Part shown: positions 23,892-32,800 of the stretch, piece after piece
Layout: each line of letters begins with the position of its first letter
How positions within the stretch are numbered: position 1 is the first letter of the stretch
Origin: Roseisolibacter agri
GTDB taxonomy: Bacteria > Gemmatimonadota > Gemmatimonadetes > Gemmatimonadales > Gemmatimonadaceae
Direction: 5' to 3'
NCBI RefSeq assembly: GCF_030159095.1
Contig: NZ_BRXS01000005.1
Coordinates: forward strand, 496,001-560,000
DNA: 64,000 bases
The notes under the pieces: model-generated
What the model was told of the DNA's origin: nothing
The model's database searches: none
Seen by the model: the letters and a program-made list of their open reading frames with translations, nothing else
Position numbers and translations under genes: made by a program

Positions 23892-24977
23892 ATGTCGTCC
23901 GTTCCCGTCGCCCTCCCGCCCGACGCGCAGGCCGCGGTCGCCGCCGCCGTCGCGCGCCGCGACGCGCGGCGGTTCTGCGAGGTCATCCTCCCGCACGTCT
24001 CGCGCACCTTCGCCATCGGCATCCGGGCGCTCCCCGGCCCCCTCGGCCGCGCGGTGCTGACGGCGTACCTCATCTGCCGCATCGCCGACACGGTGGAGGA
24101 CGCGCCGGGCATGGCGCCCGAGGCGAAGGGCCCGCTGTTCGACGCGCTGATGGAGTGCTTCGATGGGCAGGCCGCGGCGGACGCGTATCCGGCGCGGTGC
24201 ACCGCGGTGACCGGCGAGCCGGCGCACCTCGCGCTGGTGGAGCACGCGGACCTCGTCTTCGCCTACTTCCACACGCTGCCCGCGTCGACGCGCGCGATCG
24301 TACGCCAGTGGGTGGGCGAGATGGCGATGGGGATGAAGAAGTTCGTCTTCCTCTACCCGCACGGCATCCGCATCCAGACGGTCGAGGAGTTCCGCGAGTA
24401 CTGCTACTACGTCGCGGGCACGGTGGGCTATCTGCTGACGGACCTCTGGCACGAGCACGTGCCGTCGATCGGCCGCGGCCACCACGCGCGGCTGCGCGAG
24501 CGGTGCCGCGCGTTCGGCGAGGCGCTGCAGACGGTGAACATCCTCAAGGACGTCGCGCACGACGCGGTCGTCGAGAACTCGATCTACGTGCCCGAGCAGC
24601 TGCTGCGCGAGCACGGCAGCTCGCAGGCCGCGCTGCTGCACGCCGACCGCGAGGCCGAGACGCGCGGCGCGATCGAGCGGCTGATCCAGCTCGCGTGGGC
24701 GGACCTCGAGGAGGCGCGCCGCTACCTGCTGCTCATCCCGCGCCGCGCGGTATCCATCCGCCTGTTCTGCATCCTGCCGCTGCTCTACGCCTACGCGACG
24801 CTGCGCGACCTGACGCACAGCTCGGCGATGCTGCGGCCGGGCGGCACGGTGAAGATCTCGCGGCGGGAGGTGAAGGCACTGCTGACAGCCGGCTCGCTGC
24901 TCGTGATGAGCAACCGCGCGGTGCGCTGGCTGGTCGAGCGCGTGCGGCGGCGCGAGTTCCGGCTGGCCTGGCAGTGA
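23892..24977 (+). CDS. Squalene/phytoene synthase-family enzyme (squalene synthase-like)
   Basis: 361 residues. The first Asp-rich motif is CRIADTVED, then YCYYVAGTVGYLLTDLW, and the second Asp-rich motif is VNILKDVAHD (DxxxD retained). The VAGTVG and QTVNILKD patterns resemble squalene synthase more than phytoene synthase or HpnC/HpnD. It condenses two prenyl diphosphates head-to-head; the product (squalene or other) is not provable from sequence. No hopanoid gene lies nearby. A TATCTT -10-like hexamer ends 6 nt before the ATG, suggesting a leaderless transcript. Confidence 0.85.
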   Translation: MSSVPVALPPDAQAAVAAAVARRDARRFCEVILPHVSRTFAIGIRALPGPLGRAVLTAYLICRIADTVEDAPGMAPEAKGPLFDALMECFDGQAAADAYPARCTAVTGEPAHLALVEHADLVFAYFHTLPASTRAIVRQWVGEMAMGMKKFVFLYPHGIRIQTVEEFREYCYYVAGTVGYLLTDLWHEHVPSIGRGHHARLRERCRAFGEALQTVNILKDVAHDAVVENSIYVPEQLLREHGSSQAALLHADREAETRGAIERLIQLAWADLEEARRYLLLIPRRAVSIRLFCILPLLYAYATLRDLTHSSAMLRPGGTVKISRREVKALLTAGSLLVMSNRAVRWLVERVRRREFRLAWQ

Positions 24978-25010
24978 GGCGCGGCGGGCTGCGGATCTGA
25001 ACCGCCCACG

Positions 25011-25140
25011 GCATTTGCAAGGATGAAAGTCCGATAAGATCGGATAAGAGCGGATGGCTCCGCGTCGGGCGACGTTCCTCGCACCCACGCGGAGCCATCC
25101 GTGGTTATCAGATCTGGTCAGATCTTCATCCTTGCGATGC
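25011..25140. repeat. Class B hairpin element, copy B2
   Basis: GCATTTGCAAGGATGAAAG ... apex GGCTCCGCGT / CCACGCGGAGCC ... CTTCATCCTTGCGATGC. The arms contain GATAAGATC and GGATAAGAGC units. It lies between two plus-strand genes, downstream of the squalene-synthase-like gene. Confidence 0.85.
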
Positions 25141-25296
25141 CGTTCGCACTTCCGGTCGGGCGCGCCTCACGACTGGCGCGCGCGGTGTGACGCAGGCGTA
25201 ACGCCGCAGCGCTGGCCACCCGCGCCAGGAGAGGATATGCTCGGGTGCCGCCGACGTCGGCGGGCCTGTACGCCCTCCTCTCCTGACCTCCCCTCC

Positions 25297-28200
25297 ATGT
25301 TCTCTCAGACGACGCGACGCGTGCTATCGGGCGCGGCACGGGCCGTCCTGCTCCTCACGGCCGCCGCGATCCCCGCCCGCGCGCAACAGGCCACGACCAC
25401 CGGCGCCGTCCGCGGCGTCGTCACCAACGACGCGGGCGCGCCGGTGCAGGCGGCCACGGTCGTCGCCACCGACGCCGAGTCGGGCGTGCGGCGCGGCACG
25501 CAGACCGACGCGCAGGGCCGCTACCAGATCCCGTTCCTGAACCCCGGCCGCTACGTCGTCCGCGCGCAGATGATCGGCTACCGCCCGGTCGAGCGCCCCG
25601 CGGTGCGCATCGGCCTCGGCCAGGTGGAGCGCATCGACTTCACGCTCGCCACCTCTGCGACGCAGCTCTCGGCCGTCAGCGTGGTGGCCGAGCAGACGCC
25701 GCTGGTGGAGACGCAGAAGACCGGCGCCAGCGCGCGCATCGACGAGCGGCAGATCGCGACGCTCCCCACCAACGGGCGCAACTTCAAGGACCTGGTGGTG
25801 CTCACGCCGGGCGTGAGCGACGTCTCCGGCGGCGGCGCCGGCGGCGGGCAGTCCATCGGCGGCGGGCGCACGGCCGCGTCCAACCTCCTCATGGACGGCG
25901 TCAACAACAACGAGCAGTTCTTCGGCGGCGACGCCCGCGGCGGCGACCGCGCGCCGTTCAGCTACTCGATCGAGGCGGTGAAGGAGATCCAGGTCATCAC
26001 CGCCGGCTACGACGTCGAGCGCGGCAACTTCACCGGCGGCACGGTGAACGCCGTCACCAAGTCGGGCACCAACCGCTTCAGCGGCGCGATCTTCGACTAC
26101 GCGCGGCAGGACAAGCTGGGCGGGCTGCCGATCACGGCGCGCGACTTCAACGGCAACAAGCCGCTCGACTTCAGCTCGCAGCAGTACGGGATCGCGCTCG
26201 GCGGCCCGATCGTGAAGGACCGCGCGCACTTCTTCGTCACGGCCGACCAGCAGCGCCGCCGCGAGCCGCGGCCCGTGTTCGACGCGTCGGCGGGGACGTT
26301 CAGCGTCGGCTCGCCCGCGTTCCGCTTCGCGCAGGACACGCTCGCCCGCATCCTTCAGGTCGCGCGCGACTCGCTCGGCTACGACCTGGCGTCGGAGGTC
26401 GGCGCGTTCCGCCAGGAGGTCAACGAGACGGCGCTCTTCGGCCGCGTGGACTGGCAGCTCGGCGAGCGCCACACGCTGTCGGTGCGCGACAACTTCGTCT
26501 CGTTCGAGCAGAAGAACGACCGCGTGAACACCGCGCCCAGCGGGGCCGGCGACTTCCTCTCCAACGGCGGTCCGTACAAGACGACCACGAACAGCATCGT
26601 CGGCTCGCTGACGTCGCTCTTCGCCGTGGGGCTCAGCAACGAGCTGCGCGCGCAGTACGCCTACGAGGACAAGCCCCGCCCGTCGAATCCGTCGGGCCAG
26701 TTCGGCGTCCCGCTGCCGCAGGTGACGATCAGCGGCATCGGCTCGGCCGGGCGCACGGGCACCACGTCCGTGATCTTCGGCGCCGACCCGGTGCTGCACA
26801 GCAACCTGCTGGAGACGAAGACGTTCGAGTTCATCGACAACCTCCGCTGGACGCGCGGCGCCCACACGTACAAGCTCGGCGTGAACGTGAACCGGGTGCA
26901 CGTCTTCAACGACTTCTTCCTGAACTCGCTGGGGACGTTCACCTACAACTCGCTGACGGCCTTCGTCCAGAACCGGCCGACGAGCTTCACGCGCGCGCTC
27001 CCCTTCATCGAGAACGGCGTCAGCCTGGGGAACCCGATCGCCGAGTTCACGGCGTGGGACGGCGCGGTGTACGCGCAGGACGAGTGGCAGGTCACGCCGA
27101 AGCTGTTCGTGCAGTACGGCGTGCGCTACGACGGGTCGTACTATCCCGACGCCGCTCGCGCCAACCCGGACGTCGCGGCCGCGTTCCCGGGGCTGCGGAC
27201 GGACAAGACGCCGACCGACGGCAACAACGTCGCGCCGCGCGTGGGCTTCACGTTCGACCCGGGCGCGAACGGCCGGCAGGTCATCCGCGGCGGCACGGGC
27301 CTCTTCTTCGGGCGCACGCCCTTCGTGTTCATGGGCAACGTCCTGTCCAACACGGGTCGTAGCCAGCTGAGCCTCAACTGCACGGCGACGGGCACGGTGC
27401 CGCGCCCGAACTTCTCGGCCTACGCGCAGAACCCGGCGAGCATCCCGACGACGTGCGTCGGCGGCGGCACCGCGGCGGCGGGCACGCCGACGGTCAACGT
27501 GTTCAGCGACGACTTCCAGCAGTCCTACGCGTGGAAGTCGAACCTCGGCTACGACCGCGAGATCGCGCGCGGCTGGCGTGCCGGCGTCGAGGCCGTGTAC
27601 TCGATGACGCGCGACAACTACCTGGTGACCGACGCGAACCTGGTGGCGACGCCGCGCTTCGTCGCCGACGGGCACATCCCGGTGTTCGTGGACGCCGCGA
27701 CCATCACCGCGAGCAACGGCGCCATCAACCGCCGCAACAGCCGCGTCAACCCGGCGTTCGACAACGTCTTCGTCCAGAACTCGCGCGGCCGGGCCGACTC
27801 GTTCCAGGGGATCGCCAGCCTGACGGGCCGCATCGCGCGCGCCTACGTCACCGCGGCGTACACCTACGACAACACGCGCGACAACGGCTCGGTGTCGTGC
27901 TGCATCGCGGGCGGCGACCTGTTCGCCAACACGCGTGTCGCCGGCAACCCCAACGACGTCGACGCGCAGCGCGGTCCGGCGGACTTCAGCCGCACGCACA
28001 CGATCGTCGTGTCGCCGTCGGTGGAGCTGCCGTGGGGCTTCAACCTGAGCGCCATCTACCGCGGCTTCTCCGGCCGTCCGTACACGCCGCGCTACCAGTT
28101 CGACGTGAATGGCGACGGCCAGGCGAACGACCGCGTCTACGTGCCGACGGTGGCCGAGATCGCGTCGCTCAACCTGCCGGCGGACGCGGCGCTGCGCACC

Positions 28201-28590
28201 GGCACGCCGGCGCAGGTGCTGGAGCGGCTGATCGGCGAGAACGACTGCCTGCGCGAGGCCCGTGGCCGCTTCGTGGGCCGCAACGCCTGCCGCAATCCGT
28301 GGCAGAACGTCCTCGACGCGCGCGTGGCGAAGAAGTTCCGCACGGTGGGCACGCAGAACATCGAGCTGGTGGCGGACTTCTTCAACGTGCTGAACGGGAT
28401 CGACCGCGACTGGGGCCGCCGCCTCGAGGTCGCGAGCGCCGACGCCGTCCTCCTCGCGCCGTCCGGCTTCAGCGCGACGACGCAGAAGTTCGCGTACCGC
28501 GTGAACGAGAACTTCGGCACCGCGACGCCGTCGCAGTTCACGCTGACGCAGCAGTTCCAGATGCAGCTGGGGCTGCGCTACAGCTTCTGA
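25297..28590 (+). CDS. TonB-dependent receptor with CarboxypepD_reg domain
   Basis: 1097 residues. Signal peptide (AARAVLLLTAAAIPARAQQ), then a carboxypeptidase-regulatory-like domain (GVVTNDAGAPVQAATVVAT, DAQGRYQIPFLNPGRYVV), a plug domain (LPTNGRNFKDLVVLTPGVSD, NLLMDGVNNNEQFFGG, FTGGTVNAVTKSGTNRFSG) and a long 22-strand-type barrel ending in QLGLRYSF with the C-terminal Phe expected for BAM recognition. It is an OmpA/Oar-like receptor for large substrates; the ligand is unknown. Repeat B2 lies about 155 bp upstream, and a hairpin terminator follows 33 bp after the stop. Confidence 0.92.
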   Translation: MFSQTTRRVLSGAARAVLLLTAAAIPARAQQATTTGAVRGVVTNDAGAPVQAATVVATDAESGVRRGTQTDAQGRYQIPFLNPGRYVVRAQMIGYRPVERPAVRIGLGQVERIDFTLATSATQLSAVSVVAEQTPLVETQKTGASARIDERQIATLPTNGRNFKDLVVLTPGVSDVSGGGAGGGQSIGGGRTAASNLLMDGVNNNEQFFGGDARGGDRAPFSYSIEAVKEIQVITAGYDVERGNFTGGTVNAVTKSGTNRFSGAIFDYARQDKLGGLPITARDFNGNKPLDFSSQQYGIALGGPIVKDRAHFFVTADQQRRREPRPVFDASAGTFSVGSPAFRFAQDTLARILQVARDSLGYDLASEVGAFRQEVNETALFGRVDWQLGERHTLSVRDNFVSFEQKNDRVNTAPSGAGDFLSNGGPYKTTTNSIVGSLTSLFAVGLSNELRAQYAYEDKPRPSNPSGQFGVPLPQVTISGIGSAGRTGTTSVIFGADPVLHSNLLETKTFEFIDNLRWTRGAHTYKLGVNVNRVHVFNDFFLNSLGTFTYNSLTAFVQNRPTSFTRALPFIENGVSLGNPIAEFTAWDGAVYAQDEWQVTPKLFVQYGVRYDGSYYPDAARANPDVAAAFPGLRTDKTPTDGNNVAPRVGFTFDPGANGRQVIRGGTGLFFGRTPFVFMGNVLSNTGRSQLSLNCTATGTVPRPNFSAYAQNPASIPTTCVGGGTAAAGTPTVNVFSDDFQQSYAWKSNLGYDREIARGWRAGVEAVYSMTRDNYLVTDANLVATPRFVADGHIPVFVDAATITASNGAINRRNSRVNPAFDNVFVQNSRGRADSFQGIASLTGRIARAYVTAAYTYDNTRDNGSVSCCIAGGDLFANTRVAGNPNDVDAQRGPADFSRTHTIVVSPSVELPWGFNLSAIYRGFSGRPYTPRYQFDVNGDGQANDRVYVPTVAEIASLNLPADAALRTGTPAQVLERLIGENDCLREARGRFVGRNACRNPWQNVLDARVAKKFRTVGTQNIELVADFFNVLNGIDRDWGRRLEVASADAVLLAPSGFSATTQKFAYRVNENFGTATPSQFTLTQQFQMQLGLRYSF

Positions 28591-28623
28591 CGGCAGCGTC
28601 GAGCGTGTAGCGTCGAGCGTCGA

Positions 28624-28650
28624 GGGGCTCCCCGGACATCGGGGAGCCCC
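28624..28650. terminator. Bidirectional hairpin terminator
   Basis: GGGGCTCCCC, loop GGACATC, GGGGAGCCCC followed by TTCGTCG. It sits between convergent stops at 28590 and 28658. The bases just before it (28593-28622) are copies of a GCGTCGA heptamer-type repeat. Confidence 0.8.
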
Positions 28651-28657
28651 TTCGTCG

Positions 28658-29545
28658 TCAGAGCCCGAGCGCGCTGGGCTTCGGGGGATCCTGCGTGTAG
28701 TCGTAGAACCCGCGGCCCGACTTCCTGCCGTGCATCCCCGCCAGCACCATGCGGCGCAGCAGCGGCGGCGGCGCGTACCGGCGCTCGCGGTACTCGGCGA
28801 ACATGATCTCGCCGATCCGCTGGAGCGTGTCGAGGCCCACGAAGTCGCACAGCTCCAGGGGCCCCATCGGGTGGCCGGCGCCGAGCTTCATGCCGACGTC
28901 CAGATCGTGCACGCTCGCGATCCCGCGCTCGAGCTGCGTGATCGCGTCGAACAGGTAGGGGACCAGCAGCAGGTTCACGACGAACCCCGAGACGTCCTTC
29001 GCCGCGATCGGCTCCTTCCCGATCGCCCGCGCGAACGCGAACGCCTCCGCCACCGTCGCGTCGCTCGTCGTCACCGTGCGCACGACCTCCACCAGGCGCA
29101 TCACCGGCACCGGGTTGAAGAAGTGCAGCCCCACCACGCGGTCGGCGCGCGCGGTCACCGCGGCCATCGCCGCGACCGTGAGACTCGACGTGTTGGTGGC
29201 GAAGATCGCGTCCGGCCGGCAGATCGCGTCCAGCTCGCGCCACGCGCGGTTCTTGACCTCGAGGTCCTCCACCACCGCCTCGATCACGAGGTCGCACTGC
29301 GCCAGCGCGTCGAGCTCCGTCGTGTAGCGCAGGCGCGCCAGCGCCGCGTCGCGCGCGTCGGCCGCGAGCTTGCCGCGCTCCACCGCGCGCGCCAGCGAGC
29401 GCTCCACCGCCTGCTGCGCGCGCTGGCCCATCGCGGCGGTGACCTCGCGCACCACGGTCTCGAAGCCGGCGGCCGCGCAGACGTGCGCGATCCCGCTGCC
29501 CATCATGCCGCCGCCCAGCACGGCGACGGATCGGATCTGCGTCAT
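28658..29545 (-). CDS. 3-hydroxyacyl-CoA (3-hydroxybutyryl-CoA) dehydrogenase
   Basis: 295 residues. The NAD-binding Rossmann motif is VAVLGGGMMGSGIAHVCA, the hydroxyacyl-CoA core is AIFATNTSSLTVAAMA with VGLHFFNPVPVMRLVEVV, and the C-terminal domain has GFVVNLLLVPYLFDAI and KLGAGHPMGPLELCDFVGLD. The catalytic His is in GLHFFNP. It interconverts 3-hydroxyacyl-CoA and acetoacyl-CoA in beta-oxidation or PHB-related metabolism. ATG 29545 was chosen over 29581 because it matches the family N-terminus. A hypothetical gene lies 44 bp upstream. Confidence 0.93.
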   Translation of the reverse strand: MTQIRSVAVLGGGMMGSGIAHVCAAAGFETVVREVTAAMGQRAQQAVERSLARAVERGKLAADARDAALARLRYTTELDALAQCDLVIEAVVEDLEVKNRAWRELDAICRPDAIFATNTSSLTVAAMAAVTARADRVVGLHFFNPVPVMRLVEVVRTVTTSDATVAEAFAFARAIGKEPIAAKDVSGFVVNLLLVPYLFDAITQLERGIASVHDLDVGMKLGAGHPMGPLELCDFVGLDTLQRIGEIMFAEYRERRYAPPPLLRRMVLAGMHGRKSGRGFYDYTQDPPKPSALGL

Positions 29546-29589
29546 GGAGTGGGGAAGGGAGGGCGAGGCGGGCGCGCTCATCGCAGCGC

Positions 29590-30462
29590 TCATCGCAGCG
29601 AGCGCCGCACGCCGTCGATGACGTCGCGCAGCGTCGCCGGCCGCGCCGTCGTGGGCACGCCGTGCTCGAGCTGGTCGAGCACGTGCTCCAGCGCGCGCAC
29701 GGCGTGGTCGACGGTCGCGCGGTGCCCGCGCGCGAGCGCCCACGCGGTGCCGCCGCCCGCGAGCGCGGGCAGCGCGGCCAGCGGGATCACGACGGGAAGC
29801 AGCGCACCCGCGACCACGCCGACGCCGAGGATGGTGCCGCCGGCCAGCACGCCGCTCGCGGCGGTCACGCCGCCGACGAGCATGCGCTGCCGCCGTCCGG
29901 CGGAGACGTCGGCCTCCAGGCGCACGAGCGTGTGCGTGTCGTCCACGGGCACGACGGCCGCGCCCAGCGCGGCGATCGTGCGCAGCGCCGGCGTCGGTCC
30001 GCCGCCGCGCAGGCCGCGCAGCAGGTTGCCCACGAAGTCGCGCCGCGGCTCCCACACGCCGCCGTCGCGCATGCGCCGCACGAGGCGCATGCACTCCTCG
30101 CGCTCCAGCCACTGCGTGAGCTGCGCGAGCACGGCGGGCGCGCTGCCCGCGATCAGCCGCGACGCCGACGCGCGGCCGGGCCCCGCCAGCCGCGCCGCGA
30201 GCCCGGTCTCGTCGTGCGGTCCGTCGCCCGCGGGCGCCATCGCGCCGCGCAGCCGCTCCTCGGCCAGCGCGCGCCGCACGTGCTCCACCGACAGCCCCGC
30301 CTCGCGCGCGACGTCCAGCAGCTCGGCCTCGCTCATCCCCTCGACGGAACCGGGCGCCGACACCTGCAGCGCGGCCGCGCGCGCGAGCACCCGCTCGATC
30401 GCGTGCGGATCGAGCGTCGTGCGCGCGGGGACCGGCGGCTGGCTGGGGACGTCGTCGGGCAC
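29590..30462 (-). CDS. Unknown protein with helical N-terminus and two hydrophobic segments
   Basis: 290 residues, GTG start. N-terminal helices (ERVLARAAALQVSAP, MSEAELLDVAREAGLSVEHV) look like an HTH-type fold but are not assigned. The middle is basic (ECMRLVRRMRDGGVW), and a hydrophobic hairpin lies at about 195-240 (GVLAGGTILGVGVVAGALLP, VVIPLAALPALAGGGTAWAL). A TAGATT -10-like hexamer lies 6 nt before the GTG, consistent with leaderless expression. Probably cotranscribed with the dehydrogenase 44 bp downstream. Function unknown. Confidence 0.6.
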   Translation of the reverse strand: MPDDVPSQPPVPARTTLDPHAIERVLARAAALQVSAPGSVEGMSEAELLDVAREAGLSVEHVRRALAEERLRGAMAPAGDGPHDETGLAARLAGPGRASASRLIAGSAPAVLAQLTQWLEREECMRLVRRMRDGGVWEPRRDFVGNLLRGLRGGGPTPALRTIAALGAAVVPVDDTHTLVRLEADVSAGRRQRMLVGGVTAASGVLAGGTILGVGVVAGALLPVVIPLAALPALAGGGTAWALARGHRATVDHAVRALEHVLDQLEHGVPTTARPATLRDVIDGVRRSLR

Positions 30463-30468
30463 GGCTGC

Positions 30469-30474
30469 AATCTA
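30469..30474 (-). promoter_or_regulatory. TAGATT -10-like element 6 nt before a GTG start
   Basis: On the minus strand TAGATT is followed by GCAGCC and then the GTG at 30462. The spacing puts a predicted transcription start on the start codon. The -35 is not obvious. Confidence 0.4.
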
Positions 30475-30545
30475 ACGGTCGGGCTGCGGGCTGCGGATCG
30501 GCTACATGCCCCGGCAACCGCCGTCGCGCCCCGGCTCACCGGCTG

Positions 30546-30676
30546 TTGGGGAGGATGCGGATGCTTCGGATGCGACGGATCCTTCGGATCGCTCCGCTCG
30601 AGAGCACGGAGCGTCGCCGCCACGCGGCGCGATCCGGAGCATCCGCTCGGATCCGAAGCATCCGCATCCTCCCCAA
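30546..30676. repeat. Class C hairpin element, copy C2
   Basis: Outer TTGGGG / CCCCAA. The left arm consists of GGATGC-type 9-nt units (GGATGCTTC, GGATGCGAC, GGATCCTTC, GGATCGCTCC) with the inverted equivalent on the right. The linker GGCGCGCCGGACCCTGAA (about 30691-30708) joins it to D1. Confidence 0.8.
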
Positions 30677-30713
30677 GAGGCAAGAGGGCCCGGCGCGCCG
30701 GACCCTGAAGAGC

Positions 30714-30805
30714 GAACTGCTTCGACAGGATGACCAGGAGGCTCCGTGGAGTGCGATCGACGTCGCGCACACGGAGCCTCCTGGTCATCCTGTCTGAAGC
30801 AGTTC
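30714..30805. repeat. Class D hairpin element, copy D1
   Basis: GAACTGCTTC...ACAGGATGACCAGGAGGC apex GGCTCCGTGG / ACGGAGCC ... CCTCCTGGTCATCCTGTC...GAAGCAGTTC. The long stem is nearly perfect. It ends 39 bp from the stop of the minus-strand lipoprotein gene. Confidence 0.88.
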
Positions 30806-30843
30806 GTCGTTCGGATCCGCAGCCCGCAGTCCGCGGTCGCCGT

Positions 30844-32025
30844 TCAGATCCCGCCGAGCGTGATGTCGATCTGTCGCGTCAGCGCGTCCGCGATCGCCGA
30901 CGGCAGCGGAAACGCCGCGACGAGCGCCGCCACCGGGTCGCCGGTGGCCGAACGGCCGGCCTCGCGCAGGTAGAAGCGCGCGTAGCCCGCGGCCAGCGAC
31001 GGCGCGGTCTTCTGCAGCAGGATCAGGCCACCGCGCACCTGCGCCGCGCTCACGTACCGGTCGGCGAGCCCCGCGCGCTGCTCGTTCGGCGTCACGTTGT
31101 CGCCCACGACGCTGCCGGCGATCGTGCCCGCCACCTCGTGCGCCGCCGCGTACGACACCTCCGCCGCATCCGCGGCGCTCGCGGGGAAGCCGACCGTCAC
31201 GAGGTTGCTCGTGCGTGTGCCGCCCGTCTGCGTGCGCCCCTCGCCGCCGAGGACGATGCTCAGCAGCAGCTCGCCGTCGCGCTGCTGCGTGTTGTTGAGG
31301 AAGCGCTGCAGCGCCGGCCGCGCGACGCGCTGCCACATCGTGTCGGCCGCCGCCAGCGCGGGCGAGCGGTCGCGCTGCGCGTCCATCCAGTAGCGGTGGA
31401 AGAAGCGAGTGCTCTCGTCGTCGAGCGCGTTCACGAACAGGCGCAGCCACTCGCGGTCCGCCGCCGTCGGGAACGTGCCCGCGAGGAACGCGATCATCGC
31501 GGCCGTGCGCTGGTCGCTCGCGCGCTGCGGATCGCCGCCCGCCTGCGCGAAGACGTTCGCCGCGCCCTTCAGCTCGTCCCACGACGCGAACGGCATCACG
31601 ACGAACTGCGCGCCGAGCGCGAGGCGCGGGTTCGTCGCCAGCCGCTGGCGCAGCCGGTCGCGCTCCGCGTCCAGCTGCGTGGTCGTGTTGCCCTTCGCCG
31701 CCTGCGCCGCCGCGCGGTAGCCGCGCCGGAAGATCGGCACCTGCGCGGTGTCGTCGACGAGCATCGCGAAGCCGTGCAGCCACAGGTCCACGTGCTCGCG
31801 CGTGCGCAGCGGCCAGACCGCGGCGGGCTGCGGCGTCGCCGAGCCGCTGGCCGCACCGCCGGTGGAGGGCGTGGGCGCCGTCTCGGGCGCGGCGCCGCCG
31901 CCGCACGCGGCGAGCAGCGGCAGGGCCAGCGCGCCGGCCAGCGCCAGGCGGACGAGCGGAAGCAGTCGCCGCGCGGGCGCGGCGGTCGGGTGCTGCGGAC
32001 GGAGGTCGATCATGCGTGCGGGCAT
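30844..32025 (-). CDS. Putative lipoprotein with soluble helical domain
   Basis: 393 residues from ATG 32025; ATG 32013 is equally possible. A lipobox is present (LALAGALALPLLAACGGG, Cys near 42), followed by a low-complexity Ala/Thr/Gly linker. The mature domain is helical (EHVDLWLHGFAMLVDD, FRRGYRAAAQAAKG, AADREWLRLFVNALDDESTR, EVSYAAAHEVAGTIAG). I do not recognise the family. It lies downstream of the cytochrome c gene in the same direction, with a 118-bp gap. The composite repeat C2-D1 begins just past its stop. Confidence 0.7.
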   Translation of the reverse strand: MPARMIDLRPQHPTAAPARRLLPLVRLALAGALALPLLAACGGGAAPETAPTPSTGGAASGSATPQPAAVWPLRTREHVDLWLHGFAMLVDDTAQVPIFRRGYRAAAQAAKGNTTTQLDAERDRLRQRLATNPRLALGAQFVVMPFASWDELKGAANVFAQAGGDPQRASDQRTAAMIAFLAGTFPTAADREWLRLFVNALDDESTRFFHRYWMDAQRDRSPALAAADTMWQRVARPALQRFLNNTQQRDGELLLSIVLGGEGRTQTGGTRTSNLVTVGFPASAADAAEVSYAAAHEVAGTIAGSVVGDNVTPNEQRAGLADRYVSAAQVRGGLILLQKTAPSLAAGYARFYLREAGRSATGDPVAALVAAFPLPSAIADALTRQIDITLGGI

Positions 32026-32143
32026 GCGTGCCTGGGCGTGAGCGGGGACGGAGCGCCGCCGGAGGCGGCACGGGATCCACGACCTCGCCATCCTTTGCAC
32101 GTTGTGCGCGCGCGCGTCGCGGCGTCGCGCGACGGAACCGCCG

Positions 32144-32797
32144 TCAGGGCGGCGGCAGCGGCAGGGCCGGCGCGCTGTCGGGCAGCACGGCGCCGGGGCG
32201 CGAGAGCGTCCACACGTAGGCCGTGAGCTGCGCCAGCTGCGTCGCGTCCAGCTGGCCGCCGTAGGCGGGCATCATCACCGTGAAGCCGCCGCGCGGGGCC
32301 GGCGCGCCGCGGGCGATGACCGCCTGGATCTCGCGGCGGGTGCCGCCGTGCAGCCAGGCCTCGTCGCGGAGGTCCGGGCCGAGGCCGTCCACGCCCTCGC
32401 CCGCGGCGCCATGGCAGCCCGCGCACCGTCCGACGCCGCGGAAGAGCGCGTCGCCGGCGGCGGAGTCGGCGGCTGGCACGGGCAGCGCGTCGTCGCCCGG
32501 GTCCGCGGACGCCAGCGTCGAGTCGGCCGTGAGGCTGTCGGCCAGCGCGACGGAGTCGGACACGAGCGGCGCGTCGGAGCCGGCCGTCGCCAGGCTGTCC
32601 TTCGGCGCCGCGATCTCCCGCAGCTGCACGCCCGGCACGAGCCCCAGCCACGCCGCCGCGAACGCTCCGCCAACCGCGAGCACGAGCAGCGTCGTGACGA
32701 CGACCGGCCAGCGCGAGCCGCCGCCACGACCGCCGCGCCGGCCACCGCGCGCGGGCTTCCGGGCCGGGCTGCCGCGTCCGCTCCCCCCGCGGGCCAT
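32144..32797 (-). CDS. Membrane-anchored mono-haem cytochrome c
   Basis: 217 residues. A basic N-terminus precedes one transmembrane segment (WPVVVTTLLVLAVGGAFAAA, about 30-50), then an acidic linker, then a class I cytochrome c domain. The haem-binding motif is CAGCH (within GRCAGCHGAAGEG) and the likely axial Met is in VMMPAYGGQLD. The C-terminal helix (DATQLAQLTAYVWTLSRP) is typical. It is an electron carrier facing the periplasm; the partner is unknown. It starts 3 bp after the zinc-ribbon gene stop, so the two are almost certainly cotranscribed. Confidence 0.85.
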   Translation of the reverse strand: MARGGSGRGSPARKPARGGRRGGRGGGSRWPVVVTTLLVLAVGGAFAAAWLGLVPGVQLREIAAPKDSLATAGSDAPLVSDSVALADSLTADSTLASADPGDDALPVPAADSAAGDALFRGVGRCAGCHGAAGEGVDGLGPDLRDEAWLHGGTRREIQAVIARGAPAPRGGFTVMMPAYGGQLDATQLAQLTAYVWTLSRPGAVLPDSAPALPLPPP

Positions 32798-32800
32798 GCG